This document shows positions 7,726-19,036 of a stretch of DNA of 64,000 nt, one piece after another. This stretch comes from CADEFQ01 sp035433705 (GTDB lineage Bacteria > Pseudomonadota > Gammaproteobacteria > Steroidobacterales > Steroidobacteraceae), in the NCBI GenBank assembly GCA_035433705.1, contig DAORVK010000003.1, forward strand, positions 50,592 through 114,591. Direction: 5' to 3'. A program made the translations under genes and the position numbers. Each line of letters opens with the position of its first letter. The stretch's first letter is position 1. The notes beneath the pieces are model-generated. The model was not told where the DNA came from. It did not search any database and saw nothing but the letters and a program-made list of their open reading frames with translations.

Positions 7726-9017
7726 GGTGTCCCGTTGCCGGGTGTATCGCTGCCGGTCGGGGCAGCGGGCTCACGTGCGAGCCGCTCGACCGGTTCGAGC
7801 GTCGGCAGCGCGGCGTCGGCGGTCACGCCAAGCTCGGTGAAGCGCCGCGCCTGCGGCATCACCTGCCGCTCGAGCGAGCCCACGGCGCTGTTGTACGACT
7901 CGACCGCGCTGCCGAGACGTTGGCCGACCCTGGCGAGATGCGCGGAGAAATTGCCGAGCCGCCGGTACAGCTCCTGACCGAGGTCGCGGATCTCGGCGGC
8001 GTTCTGCGCGACCTTCGCCTGGCGCCAGCCGTATGCGACAGCCTTGAGGAGCGCCATCAGGGTCGATGGAGTCGCGATCACGACACTCTGCTTGAGCGCG
8101 TTGTCGATCAGTTCGGGACGCTCGGTGAGCGCAGCGGAGAGGAACTGGTCGCCCGGCAGAAACAGCACAGCGAATTCGGGGCTGCGTTCGAACTGTGACC
8201 AGTACGCCTTGCCCGCAAGTTCGCGGATGCGCGCCTCGACTTGCTGGGCATGGCGAACGAGCGCCGCGCGGCGCGCCTCGTCACTGTCGGCTTCGACTGC
8301 CTCGAGGTACGCATCGAGCGGCGTCTTGGCATCGACGACGAGATCGCGCTCATCCGGCATGTGCACGACCAGATCTGGGCGCAGACTTCCCTCGGCGGTC
8401 GTGACAAGGGCCTGCTCGGTGAAATCGGCGTGTCCGGTAAGGCCCGCGAGCTCCACCACGCGCCGCAGCGTGATCTCGCCCCAGCGCCCGCGTACTTCAG
8501 GGCGACGCAGCGCGGTGACGAGGTTGCGGGTCTCGCGCGCGAGCTGCGCCTGTCCGCTGGTCACCGCTTCGATCTGCGCACGCAGGCCCGTGAACGCTTC
8601 GCGACGCTCGCGCTCGAGCGTCTGCACTTCGACCTCCGTGCGGGCGAGCGCCGCGCGGATGGGTTCGATCAGCTGGTTGAACGCTGCCTCGCGTTCCTTG
8701 AGCGCACCCTGCACGGTCGCGTGCTCGCGCCCGAGCGATTCACGCGCGAGCGCGAGGAATACTTCACTGTTCGCCCGCAAGGACTGCGAGGCGAGCTCAT
8801 CGAAGGCCGCGCGCAGGCGCAGCTCGCTTTGCGTCAGCAATTCGATCTGATCGTGCGCGCGCTGCTCGTCCGCGGCGAGGCGTGCTTTGGCAGCCTCGAG
8901 TGCGGCGCCGAGTTCGGCCGCACGGCGGGCTGCCCGCAGCTGGCCCGCGAGCCAGCCGATTGTGGCGCCAAAAGCAAACGCCGCGAGCGCCGCGAGCGTG
9001 GCAGTGAGGAGGCTCAT
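7722..9017 (-). CDS. rmuC: DNA recombination protein RmuC
   Basis: A 431-residue RmuC protein. An N-terminal membrane segment (about 1-25) is followed by an Ala/Glu/Arg-rich coiled coil (about 28-150) and the RmuC nuclease-like domain with RGRWGEITLRRVVELAG, VVDAKTPLDAYLEA and VLFLPGDQFLSAAL. RmuC restrains certain recombination events such as inversion at short inverted repeats; its biochemical activity is not well defined. It overlaps the genes on both sides by 4 bp, so it is embedded in the leftward mtaD-ubiG-mupP transcript. The start ATG at 9017 overlaps the mupP stop codon. Confidence 0.94.
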   Translation of the reverse strand: MSLLTATLAALAAFAFGATIGWLAGQLRAARRAAELGAALEAAKARLAADEQRAHDQIELLTQSELRLRAAFDELASQSLRANSEVFLALARESLGREHATVQGALKEREAAFNQLIEPIRAALARTEVEVQTLERERREAFTGLRAQIEAVTSGQAQLARETRNLVTALRRPEVRGRWGEITLRRVVELAGLTGHADFTEQALVTTAEGSLRPDLVVHMPDERDLVVDAKTPLDAYLEAVEADSDEARRAALVRHAQQVEARIRELAGKAYWSQFERSPEFAVLFLPGDQFLSAALTERPELIDNALKQSVVIATPSTLMALLKAVAYGWRQAKVAQNAAEIRDLGQELYRRLGNFSAHLARVGQRLGSAVESYNSAVGSLERQVMPQARRFTELGVTADAALPTLEPVERLAREPAAPTGSDTPGNGTP

Positions 9018-9694
9018 GTGGGCGACCCGAGCCAGTCGATCAGACCACGCGGATCGTCAATCCACGCTTGCGCTGGCCAGAGATGAGGCTCGTCCGCGGG
9101 AGAGATGTAGCCGAAGGAGGCGACCACCGCGCGCATGCCCGCCGCGCGCGCAGCCTCGATGTCGCGCAGCGCATCGCCGACGTAGACACAGGATTGCGGC
9201 GCGACGCCGATGGCTTCTGCAGCGTGCAGCAACGGCTGCGGATGCGGCTTGCGCACTGGCAGCGTGTCGCCGCTCACAAGACAGGCCATGCGCCGCTCGA
9301 GCCCGAGGCCGGCGAGCAGTGGCCCGGCAAGCCAACCGGGCTTGTTCGTGACGACGCCCCAGGGGAGCGATGCGCGCTCGATGTGCTCGAGCAGCGTGTC
9401 GCCGCCCGGAAAGAGACCGGTCTCGTCGCAGAGGCGCGCCCGATAGAGCGCAAGGAAGCGCTCGCGCAGGCGATCGAGGATTTCACCCTCGGCGTCGGGA
9501 AAGCCGATGCGCATCAGGCCGTTCGTACCGTGTGAAACCTGGGCACGCGCCAGCGCGAAATCGAGCGGCGGCAGGGCTTCCTGCGCGCGCAGCGCATTCA
9601 TCGCTCCGACCATGTCCGGCGCGGTGTCGAGCAGCGTGCCATCGAGGTCGAAGAGCACGGCGCGGATCGGCGCGCGGCCGTTGCCGAAGCTCAA
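9014..9694 (-). CDS. mupP: HAD phosphatase, probable MurNAc-6-phosphate phosphatase MupP
   Basis: A 226-residue HAD-IA hydrolase. The nucleophile motif FDLDGT (D16, D18) is at the N-terminus, a Lys appears in VVTNKPGW, and the acidic motif is YVGDALRDIEAA. By sequence alone it could be a phosphoglycolate phosphatase. The location directly after ubiG and close to yciK matches Pseudomonas mupP, whose product dephosphorylates N-acetylmuramic acid 6-phosphate in the AmgK/MurU cell-wall recycling route. I therefore prefer MupP, by context. Neither amgK nor murU is in this window, so the pathway cannot be confirmed here. Confidence 0.75.
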   Translation of the reverse strand: MSFGNGRAPIRAVLFDLDGTLLDTAPDMVGAMNALRAQEALPPLDFALARAQVSHGTNGLMRIGFPDAEGEILDRLRERFLALYRARLCDETGLFPGGDTLLEHIERASLPWGVVTNKPGWLAGPLLAGLGLERRMACLVSGDTLPVRKPHPQPLLHAAEAIGVAPQSCVYVGDALRDIEAARAAGMRAVVASFGYISPADEPHLWPAQAWIDDPRGLIDWLGSPT

Positions 9695-10401
9695 GCGCTG
9701 CTCCCGTCCCGGCGAAAGTGCGCGAGATAGTTGACGGACGTGTCCGCCGTCAGCGCGCTGCGCTCGCTGAAGGGGTCGTAGTGGATGCCGGCGAGATCGA
9801 GCGCGGTGAACCCCGCCCGGCGCGCCAGCGTCACGAGTTCGGACGGGCGGATGAAGCGTTCATACTCGTGGGTGCCGCGCGGCAGCAGCCGCAGCAGGTA
9901 CTCTGCGGCCACGATCGCCAGCGCAAAGGACTTCGCGCCACGGTTGATCGTCGAGACGAACAGATCGCCGCCCGGACGCACGAGTGCGCCGAAGGTGGCG
10001 AGGATCGCGCCTGGCTCGGGTACGTGCTCGAGCATTTCCATGCAGGTGAGGACATCGAACGGCGCGGTGCCGGCAGCGAGCAGCGACTCGGCGCTCTGGG
10101 CCCGGTAGTCGATCGTTACAGCGCGTTCCATGGCGTGCAGGCGGGCGACTTCAATCATGGAGGGCGCAAGATCGATCGCGGTCACCTGCGCTCCGGCGTC
10201 GACAAGCGCTTCGGCAAGGAGGCCCCCGCCACAGCCGACGTCGAGCACGCGCGCGCCCGCGAGCGACGCGCGCTCGCGCACGAACTGCATGCGGACGGGG
10301 TTCAGCTGGTGCAGCGGCCGGAACTCGCCGCGCGGATCCCAGAAGCGGTGCGCGAGCGCGTCAAACTTCGCGAGCTCGGCAGTGTCGGCGGTATGGGTCA
10401 T
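9691..10401 (-). CDS. ubiG: Ubiquinone biosynthesis O-methyltransferase UbiG
   Basis: A 236-residue SAM-dependent methyltransferase that carries out both O-methylations of ubiquinone synthesis. It has the characteristic UbiG start (FDALAHRFWDPRGEFRPLHQ at about 13-32), the SAM motif RVLDVGCGGG (51-60), CMEMLEHVPEP, and VSTINRGAKSF, all diagnostic of UbiG rather than UbiE. It overlaps the genes on both sides by 4 bp (ATGA arrangements), tying it to mtaD upstream and mupP downstream. Presence of UbiG implies a respiring, ubiquinone-using organism. Confidence 0.95.
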   Translation of the reverse strand: MTHTADTAELAKFDALAHRFWDPRGEFRPLHQLNPVRMQFVRERASLAGARVLDVGCGGGLLAEALVDAGAQVTAIDLAPSMIEVARLHAMERAVTIDYRAQSAESLLAAGTAPFDVLTCMEMLEHVPEPGAILATFGALVRPGGDLFVSTINRGAKSFALAIVAAEYLLRLLPRGTHEYERFIRPSELVTLARRAGFTALDLAGIHYDPFSERSALTADTSVNYLAHFRRDGSSA

Positions 10402-11720
10402 GCTGCCGCTCCGGGCGCAAGCCGGGCCGGGAAGTCGCGCGTGATCGCGGCCAGTTCAGCGGGGTCGAAGGTGAGCAGCCGGCCGTCGCGAACCATCGCG
10501 CGTCCCGCCACCCAGACGTCGGTCACCGCGCTGCGCCCGGCTGAATAGACGATCGCGTCGGCGGGGTCGTCGACCGGCTGACAGGCCGGCGCCGAGAGAT
10601 CAATGCAGATCACGTCGGCCGCCTTGCCGGCCGTGAGCGAGCCGATCTCATGACCGAGCCCGAGCGCCTGCGCGCCACCGAGCGTCGCCATGCGCAGCGA
10701 ATCGGGCGCGCCGAGCGCCTGCGGGTTGTGGGTCGAAAGGCTCGCGAGCAGGCAGGCGGCACGCGCTTCGGCAAGGAGGTCGAGTGCGCCGACGCTCGCC
10801 GCGCCGTCGGTGCCGAGCGCGACGTTGACGCCTGCTGCGCGCAACCTGCTCACCGGGCAGATGCCGCTGCCGAGCCGCTGGTTCGATTGCGGGCAGTGCA
10901 CGACCGAGATGCCGGTGCGCGCCGCGAGGTCGATGTCCTCATCGGTGAGCCAGTTCATGTGCACGGCCGAGAAACCGGGACGCAGGAGCCCTTCGTCTGC
11001 CAGCCAGGAAAGCGGTCGCTCACCGTGCGCGGTCAGGCTGTCCTGCACCTCGGTCTGGGTTTCGTGCAGGTGCATCGCGAGCGGTGCATCGAGCTGGTCG
11101 ATCAGACGGCGCAGGCGTGCGAAGGTCGAGCGCCGCACCGCGTAGGGCGAATGTGGCGCGAAGGAGGGCTGGACCAGCGGATCGTCGCGATATTCGTCCC
11201 AGAGGCGCGCCGCCTTGTCGAGGTGTTCGTCGAGGTCGGCCGCCCAGGGCGTGCGGCCATCGACGATCGGCGCTCCGATCACGACGCGCAGGCGCTGTAC
11301 ACGCGCGAGTCGCGCGACTTCCTCGGGAAAGTAGTACATGTCGGCGAAGCAGGTGATCCCCGCCGCGAGCATCTCGGCCATCGCGAGCTGCGTGCCGCTG
11401 CGCACGAACTGTGCGTTGACGCAGCGACGCTCGAGCGGCCAGATCGTCTCGTTGAGCCACTGCATCAGTGGGCCGCGAACGGCTACGCTGCGCATCAGGC
11501 TCATGGCCGCATGGGTGTGCGCATTGACGAGCCCGGGCGCAATCGCGTGCTCCCGCCGCTCGAGGCGCTCGCGGGGCGAATAGCGCGTTGCGAGCAACGG
11601 GGCAGGGCCGATTGCGAGGATGCGCCCGCCGTCGATCGCGAGCGCCGCATGCTCGAGAACGGCGCCGCCGTCCATCGGCAGCGCCCAGCGGGCCTCGATG
11701 ATCAGGTCGATCGACTGCAT
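10398..11720 (-). CDS. mtaD: TRZ/ATZ amidohydrolase, probable methylthioadenosine/S-adenosylhomocysteine deaminase
   Basis: A 440-residue metal-dependent amidohydrolase. PGLVNAHTHAAMSLMR carries the HxH metal motif (68-70). Further ligands are in MHLHETQ, VHMNW (His) and the Asp of LGTDGAAS. The family includes chlorohydrolases, guanine deaminases and MTA/SAH deaminases; the neighbouring ubiG and the same neighbour pair in Pseudomonas favour deamination of 5'-methylthioadenosine or S-adenosylhomocysteine, products linked to SAM use. I chose the ATG at 11720 because upstream in-frame residues lie in the gyrA promoter region. It starts the leftward operon and is divergent from gyrA. Confidence 0.86.
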   Translation of the reverse strand: MQSIDLIIEARWALPMDGGAVLEHAALAIDGGRILAIGPAPLLATRYSPRERLERREHAIAPGLVNAHTHAAMSLMRSVAVRGPLMQWLNETIWPLERRCVNAQFVRSGTQLAMAEMLAAGITCFADMYYFPEEVARLARVQRLRVVIGAPIVDGRTPWAADLDEHLDKAARLWDEYRDDPLVQPSFAPHSPYAVRRSTFARLRRLIDQLDAPLAMHLHETQTEVQDSLTAHGERPLSWLADEGLLRPGFSAVHMNWLTDEDIDLAARTGISVVHCPQSNQRLGSGICPVSRLRAAGVNVALGTDGAASVGALDLLAEARAACLLASLSTHNPQALGAPDSLRMATLGGAQALGLGHEIGSLTAGKAADVICIDLSAPACQPVDDPADAIVYSAGRSAVTDVWVAGRAMVRDGRLLTFDPAELAAITRDFPARLAPGAAA

Positions 11721-11788
11721 CGGCGAAATTATATCGGCACCGTCGCCCCGGCGCTGCGGAAACGGGGAGTCGCTGTCGGGGGATGTGG

Positions 11789-11794
11789 TAAAAT
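11789..11794 (+). promoter_or_regulatory. Candidate -10 box for gyrA
   Basis: TAAAAT, preceded by TGG, lies 35 bp before the gyrA start in the 109-bp divergent gap shared with mtaD. The surroundings are GC-rich, so the AT-rich hexamer stands out. I see no strong -35 at standard spacing. The same gap contains ATTATATC at about 11727-11734, which could serve mtaD on the other strand. Confidence 0.4.
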
Positions 11795-11829
11795 TCCGCC
11801 TTTCAGCCTCGCCAGAATCGATAGCCTGA

Positions 11830-14421
<2,592 letters not shown>

Positions 14422-14469
14422 TAAAATGACGGGTCCCTTTCGACGTCCCAACTCCCGAAAGATCAGCTC

Positions 14470-15549
14470 GTGCGCGTTTTCAATTTCGCAGCGGGGCCGG
14501 CAACGCTGCCCCTTGAAGTCCTCGAACAGGCCCAGGCCGAACTGACCGACTGGCGCGGCAGCGGCATGTCGGTGATGGAAGTGAGCCATCGCGGCAAGGC
14601 CTTCGTGGCCCTTGCGCAGGAGGCCGAGGCCGACCTGCGCGAGCTGCTCGCCGTTCCCGCCCATTACAAAGTACTCTTTCTGCAGGGTGGCGCGACCGGC
14701 CAGTTCGCGGCGATTCCGCTCAATCTCGCCAGCCAGGATTCGACCGTCGACTACGTCAACACGGGCGCCTGGTCGAAGAAGGCGATCGGCGAGGCGAAGC
14801 ACTACGCGAAAGTGAATGTGGTGGCGGATGAGGCCGCGAGCAACTACAGCACCGTGCCGGCACAAGGTGCGCTCAAGCTGACACCAGGCGCCGCCTACGT
14901 GCATTACACGCCGAACGAGACGATCGGCGGTGTCGAGTTTCCCTACGTGCCCGCGACCGGTGACGTGCCGCTCGTGGCGGATTTCTCCTCGACGATCCTC
15001 TCCCGTCCGGTCGATGTCGCGAAGTTCGGCCTCATCTACGCCGGCGCGCAGAAGAACATCGGGCCCGCGGGGCTGGTGGTCGTGATCGTGCGCGAAGACC
15101 TGATCGGCCGTGCCCGCGCAGGCACGCCGCTCGTGTGGGATTACGCCGCGATGGCGAAAGACGGCTCCATGCTCAACACGCCGCCGACTTTCGGCTGGTA
15201 TTTCGCGGGCCTCGTGTTCAAGTGGTTGCGCAGGAATGGCGGCCTCGCGGCCATGGCTGAGCGCAATCGCGCCAAGGCCGGGCGGCTCTATGCTGCGATC
15301 GATTCCTCCGGCTATTTCCGCAACCCGGTCGCGAAGGAAGCGCGCTCCTGGATGAACGTGCCGTTCACGATCCCGAACCCGGATCTCGAGAAGACCTTCC
15401 TCGCGGAGGCCGGCAAGGCGGGCCTCGTGAACCTCGAAGGGCACCGCTCCGTCGGGGGCTTTCGCGCCTCGATCTACAACGCGATGCCGATCGAAGGCAT
15501 CGATGCCCTCATCGCCTTCATGAAAGATTTCCAGAGCCGCCACGCATGA
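14470..15549 (+). CDS. serC: Phosphoserine aminotransferase
   Basis: A 359-residue class V PLP aminotransferase that converts 3-phosphohydroxypyruvate to phosphoserine (serine) and takes part in pyridoxal phosphate synthesis. The N-terminal VFNFAAGPATLPLEVL, the GMSVMEVSHRGKAF block and AGAQKNIGPAG with PLP-binding Lys195 are diagnostic. The conserved C-terminal SVGGFRASIYNAMP is present. The start is GTG at 14470, giving the usual N-terminus. Its stop overlaps the serA start by 4 bp, so consecutive steps of serine synthesis are translationally coupled, which is biochemically sensible because SerA makes the SerC substrate. Confidence 0.95.
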   Translation: MRVFNFAAGPATLPLEVLEQAQAELTDWRGSGMSVMEVSHRGKAFVALAQEAEADLRELLAVPAHYKVLFLQGGATGQFAAIPLNLASQDSTVDYVNTGAWSKKAIGEAKHYAKVNVVADEAASNYSTVPAQGALKLTPGAAYVHYTPNETIGGVEFPYVPATGDVPLVADFSSTILSRPVDVAKFGLIYAGAQKNIGPAGLVVVIVREDLIGRARAGTPLVWDYAAMAKDGSMLNTPPTFGWYFAGLVFKWLRRNGGLAAMAERNRAKAGRLYAAIDSSGYFRNPVAKEARSWMNVPFTIPNPDLEKTFLAEAGKAGLVNLEGHRSVGGFRASIYNAMPIEGIDALIAFMKDFQSRHA

Positions 15550-16715
15550 CTTTCCGGATCCAGACACTCAACAACATCAGCGTGAAGGGGCTCGAGCGCC
15601 TGCCGCGCGAGCGCTATGAAGTGGCCTCCGACATCGCGCGTCCCGATGCGATCCTCGTGCGCTCGGCCGACATGCACTCCATGGCGATTCCGCCCGGCAT
15701 GCTCGCCGTGGGTCGCGTCGGCGCCGGCGTAAACAACATTCCGGTTGCAGCACTGGCGAAACGCGGCATCCCCGTATTCAACGCGCCGGGTGCAAACGCC
15801 AACGCGGTCAAGGAACTCGTCATTGCAGGCATGCTGATTGCCGCGCGCAACGTCTGCGCCGCGTGGGATTTCGCGCGCCGCACGGCGGGCGACGACAAAT
15901 CGATTGACGAGACGGTCGAGAAGGGCAAGAAGAATTTCGTCGGCTTCGAGCTGCCCGGCCGCGTCCTCGGTGTGGTGGGCCTCGGCGCGATCGGCGTCGA
16001 GGTGGCGAACTCCGCGCTCGCGCTCGGCATGAAAGTGCTCGGCTACGATCCGCAGATCACCGTGCAGCGCGCCTGGCAGCTCTCGTCGAGCGTGGAGCAG
16101 GCGCTGTCGCTCGACGATCTGTTCGCGCGCGCCGACATCATCACCGTGCATGTGCCGCTCAATGACCAGACGCGCGGGCTCGTGAGCGCCGCGCGGCTCG
16201 CGCTGATGCGCAAGGGCGGCGTCGTGCTCAATTTCGCACGCGCGCCGATCGTCGACGACCAGGCGGTGATCGCCTCGCTCGACGCCGGCCACCTGCACGG
16301 TTACGTGTGCGATTTTCCGAAGAACGGCCTGAAGGATCATCCGAAGGTCGTGACGTTGCCACACCTCGGCGCGTCCACGGGCGAGGCCGAGGAAAACTGT
16401 GCCGTGATGGCCGCCGAGACCCTGCGCGACTTCCTCGAGAACGGCAACCTGCGCAACTGCGTCAACTTCCCTGAGGCCGTGCTTCCCCGCGTGCCGGGCA
16501 CGGTGCGGCTCGCGATCGCGAACAGCAACGTACCGAACATGGTGGGCCAGATCTCGACCTGTCTTGCGGCCGCGCAGCTCAATATCGCCGACCTGCTGAA
16601 CAAATCGCGCGGCGAGTATGCCTACACACTGATCGACGCGGACGGGGCCATTCCGGACGAGGTCGTCGACAAGATCCGCGCGATTGACGGAGTGCTTTCC
16701 GCACGCGTCGTCTGA
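15546..16715 (+). CDS. serA: D-3-phosphoglycerate dehydrogenase with C-terminal ACT domain
   Basis: A 389-residue NAD-dependent 2-hydroxyacid dehydrogenase that commits 3-phosphoglycerate to serine. The Rossmann motif VVGLGAIGVEVAN is at about 141-153, the catalytic region includes the Arg in NFARAPIVDD, the Glu region, and PHLGASTGEAEEN with the active-site His. An ACT domain occupies about 318-389 (IANSNVPNMVGQIS), the usual serine-sensing module. It follows serC with a 4-bp overlap and precedes pheA by 15 bp. This serC-serA order differs from Pseudomonas, where serC is directly followed by pheA. Confidence 0.94.
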   Translation: MTFRIQTLNNISVKGLERLPRERYEVASDIARPDAILVRSADMHSMAIPPGMLAVGRVGAGVNNIPVAALAKRGIPVFNAPGANANAVKELVIAGMLIAARNVCAAWDFARRTAGDDKSIDETVEKGKKNFVGFELPGRVLGVVGLGAIGVEVANSALALGMKVLGYDPQITVQRAWQLSSSVEQALSLDDLFARADIITVHVPLNDQTRGLVSAARLALMRKGGVVLNFARAPIVDDQAVIASLDAGHLHGYVCDFPKNGLKDHPKVVTLPHLGASTGEAEENCAVMAAETLRDFLENGNLRNCVNFPEAVLPRVPGTVRLAIANSNVPNMVGQISTCLAAAQLNIADLLNKSRGEYAYTLIDADGAIPDEVVDKIRAIDGVLSARVV

Positions 16716-16730
16716 CGCGCGGGAATCGCC

Positions 16731-17897
16731 ATGGCACGGCGCAGTGCAACGAAGGACGGGCGCCGCGGGGCAGCGGGGCGGCGCGCCCCGGCGAGGGAGA
16801 CGCCGGTCGGCAAGAGTCAGGCTCTGGCACAGATCCGCGGTCGCATCGACGGCATCGACGCGAGGATCCACGCGCTGCTGAACGAACGGGCCGGGCTCGC
16901 GCGCGACGTCGGCATCTCGAAGAACAAGGAAGGCCGTACGGTCGATTTCTATCGTCCGGAGCGCGAAGCGGAAGTGCTGCGGCGCGCGCTCGAGCGCAAC
17001 AAGGGGCCGCTGCGCGACGAGGAGGTCCTGCGGCTCTTTCGCGAGATCATGTCGGCCTGCCTCGCGCAGCAGGAGCCGCTCAAGGTCGCGTTCCTCGGTC
17101 CCGAGGGCACTTTCACCCAGGCTGCGGTGCTCAAGCATTTCGGCCACTCGGTGCGCGCGCTCGCGCTCGCCTCGATCGACGAGGTGTTTCACGAAGTCGA
17201 AGCGGCCAATGCCGATTTCGGAGTCGTGCCGATCGAGAATTCGAGCGAGGGCACCGTCAACTACACGCTCGACCGGTTCCTCTCCTCGCCGCTGCACATC
17301 TGCGGCGAGGTGGAATTGCGCATCCATCATTTCCTGATGGGGCGCATGGACAGCCTGAAGCGCGTGCGCCGGATCTGCTCGCACCCGCAGTCGCTCGCCC
17401 AGTGCCGCGACTGGCTGAAGGAGCACCTTCCGGACGTGGAACTCGTGCCTGTCGCCAGCAACGCCGAAGGAGCCCGCCGCGCGCGTGACGAGAAAGACAC
17501 GGCGGCGATCGCCGGTGACACCGCGGCCGAGGTCTACGGCCTCACCGTGCTCGTCGCCGAAATCGAGGACCGGCCCGACAACACCACCCGCTTCCTTGTC
17601 GTAGGCCGCAAGCTCTTCGCGCCGAGTGGCGTGGATCGCACGAGCTTCATCGTTTCCGGTGGTCATACCGATGCACCGGGTGCGCTCTATCGCCTCCTCG
17701 AGCCGCTCGCGAAGCATCGCATCAATGTCACGCGGATCGAGTCGCGACCTTCGGGCAGACGCAAGTGGGACTACGTGTTCTTCCTCGACATCGAGGGTCA
17801 CGCTGCGGAGCCGCGTATCGCGAAGGCGCTCGCGAGCCTGAAGAAGCGCGCATCGCTGTTTCGCGTTCTGGGCGCCTATCCGCGCGCGATCCAGTGA
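16731..17897 (+). CDS. pheA: Bifunctional chorismate mutase/prephenate dehydratase (P-protein)
   Basis: A 388-residue enzyme that converts chorismate to prephenate and then phenylpyruvate for phenylalanine. Residues about 30-110 are an AroQ chorismate mutase helix bundle (RGRIDGIDARIHALLNERA), about 113-295 the dehydratase (FLGPEGTFTQAA; ENSSEGTVNYTLD; the catalytic Thr in DNTTRFLV), and about 308-388 an ACT domain with GALYRLLEPL and ESRPSGRRKW, the Phe-binding GALV and ESRP motifs in family form. About 28 basic residues precede the mutase domain; a downstream start may be the real one. The stop overlaps the hisC GTG. Confidence 0.94.
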   Translation: MARRSATKDGRRGAAGRRAPARETPVGKSQALAQIRGRIDGIDARIHALLNERAGLARDVGISKNKEGRTVDFYRPEREAEVLRRALERNKGPLRDEEVLRLFREIMSACLAQQEPLKVAFLGPEGTFTQAAVLKHFGHSVRALALASIDEVFHEVEAANADFGVVPIENSSEGTVNYTLDRFLSSPLHICGEVELRIHHFLMGRMDSLKRVRRICSHPQSLAQCRDWLKEHLPDVELVPVASNAEGARRARDEKDTAAIAGDTAAEVYGLTVLVAEIEDRPDNTTRFLVVGRKLFAPSGVDRTSFIVSGGHTDAPGALYRLLEPLAKHRINVTRIESRPSGRRKWDYVFFLDIEGHAAEPRIAKALASLKKRASLFRVLGAYPRAIQ

Positions 17898-19036
17898 GCG
17901 CGCAGCATCCGGCCGGGCTGGCGAGCGAGAGCGTGCGACGCATCGCGCCCTACACGCCCGGCAAGCCGGTCAGCGAGCTGGCCCGGGAGCTCGGGCTCAC
18001 GGACATCGTCAAGCTTGCCTCGAACGAGAACCCCCTCGGTGCGAGCCCTGCGTCGCTCGCCGCGATGCAGGCGGCGCTCGCCGAGTCGGGCCTTTACCCG
18101 GACGGCAGCGGTCACGCGCTCAAGCAGGCCCTGGCGGCCCGCTACGGTCTTTCGCCCGCGCAACTCACCCTCGGCAACGGTTCGAACGATGTACTGGTGC
18201 TGCTCGCCGAAGCGTTCCTGACCCCCGGCACCGAGGCCGTGTACTCGCAGTACTGCTTTGCGGTCTATCCGCTCGCCGTTCAGGCGACCGGAGCACGCGC
18301 GGTCGTCGTGCCGGCGCACCCTGCGACGCATGCGACCATGCCGCTCGGCCACGACCTCGATGCGATGTTGGCAGCGATCACGCCGGCCACGCGGCTCGTG
18401 TTCATCGCCAATCCCAACAACCCCACCGGAACCTGGGTCGAGGCCGCTGCGATTGAATCCTTCATGGCACGCGTGCCTGCGACAGCGCTCGTCGTGCTGG
18501 ACGAAGCCTATTTCGAGTATGCAGTCGGGGCTGGTTGCGGCGACGGTCTCGTCTGGCTCGCGCGTTTTCCGAACCTTGTCGTCGTGCGCACCTTCTCGAA
18601 GGCATACGGTCTTGCAGCGCTGCGCGTCGGCTTCGCCGCGAGCCATCCGGAAGTGGCTGATGTCCTGAATCGCATCCGCCAGCCCTTCAACGTGAACTCG
18701 ATCGCCCTCGAAGGCGCGCGCGCGGGTCTTGCGGACCAGGACCACATCACGCGTTCGGTGGCGCTCGTGGCGGCCGAGCGTCCGCGACTTGCGCGCGAAC
18801 TTGCGGCGCGCGGCCTGCCTGTGCTGCCCTCGGCCGGCAATTTCGTTCTGGTGAACATCGGCAGCGCGGCGCGAGCCGCCGCACTCAACGATCACCTGCT
18901 CCGCCGGGGAGTGATCGTGCGCCCGGTCGGCAACTACGGTCTTGCCGGGCATCTGCGCATCACCGTGGGGCGCACGGAGGAGAATTCCCGGCTGCTCGAG
19001 GGCATCGACGCCTGGCCCGAAGGCGGGCCGCGTTGA
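17894..19036 (+). CDS. hisC: Histidinol-phosphate aminotransferase (HisC2-like)
   Basis: A 380-residue class I/II PLP aminotransferase. SNENPLGASP, ANPNNPTGTW, the Asp-Tyr pair in LDEAYFEY and the PLP-lysine motif TFSKAYGLAALRVGF (K236) define it. Enzymes at this position between pheA and aroA often also transaminate aromatic keto acids, so the role could be phenylalanine or tyrosine formation as well as histidine. I use the GTG at 17894, which overlaps the pheA stop; the frame continues upstream only as a pheA shadow. It is followed by aroA with a 4-bp overlap. Confidence 0.92.
   Translation: MSAQHPAGLASESVRRIAPYTPGKPVSELARELGLTDIVKLASNENPLGASPASLAAMQAALAESGLYPDGSGHALKQALAARYGLSPAQLTLGNGSNDVLVLLAEAFLTPGTEAVYSQYCFAVYPLAVQATGARAVVVPAHPATHATMPLGHDLDAMLAAITPATRLVFIANPNNPTGTWVEAAAIESFMARVPATALVVLDEAYFEYAVGAGCGDGLVWLARFPNLVVVRTFSKAYGLAALRVGFAASHPEVADVLNRIRQPFNVNSIALEGARAGLADQDHITRSVALVAAERPRLARELAARGLPVLPSAGNFVLVNIGSAARAAALNDHLLRRGVIVRPVGNYGLAGHLRITVGRTEENSRLLEGIDAWPEGGPR

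Noticed and set aside
15474..17801. 775-codon minus-strand frame across serA and pheA
   Set aside because: Antisense to two well-identified genes with overlapping operon junctions; no recognisable protein pattern.
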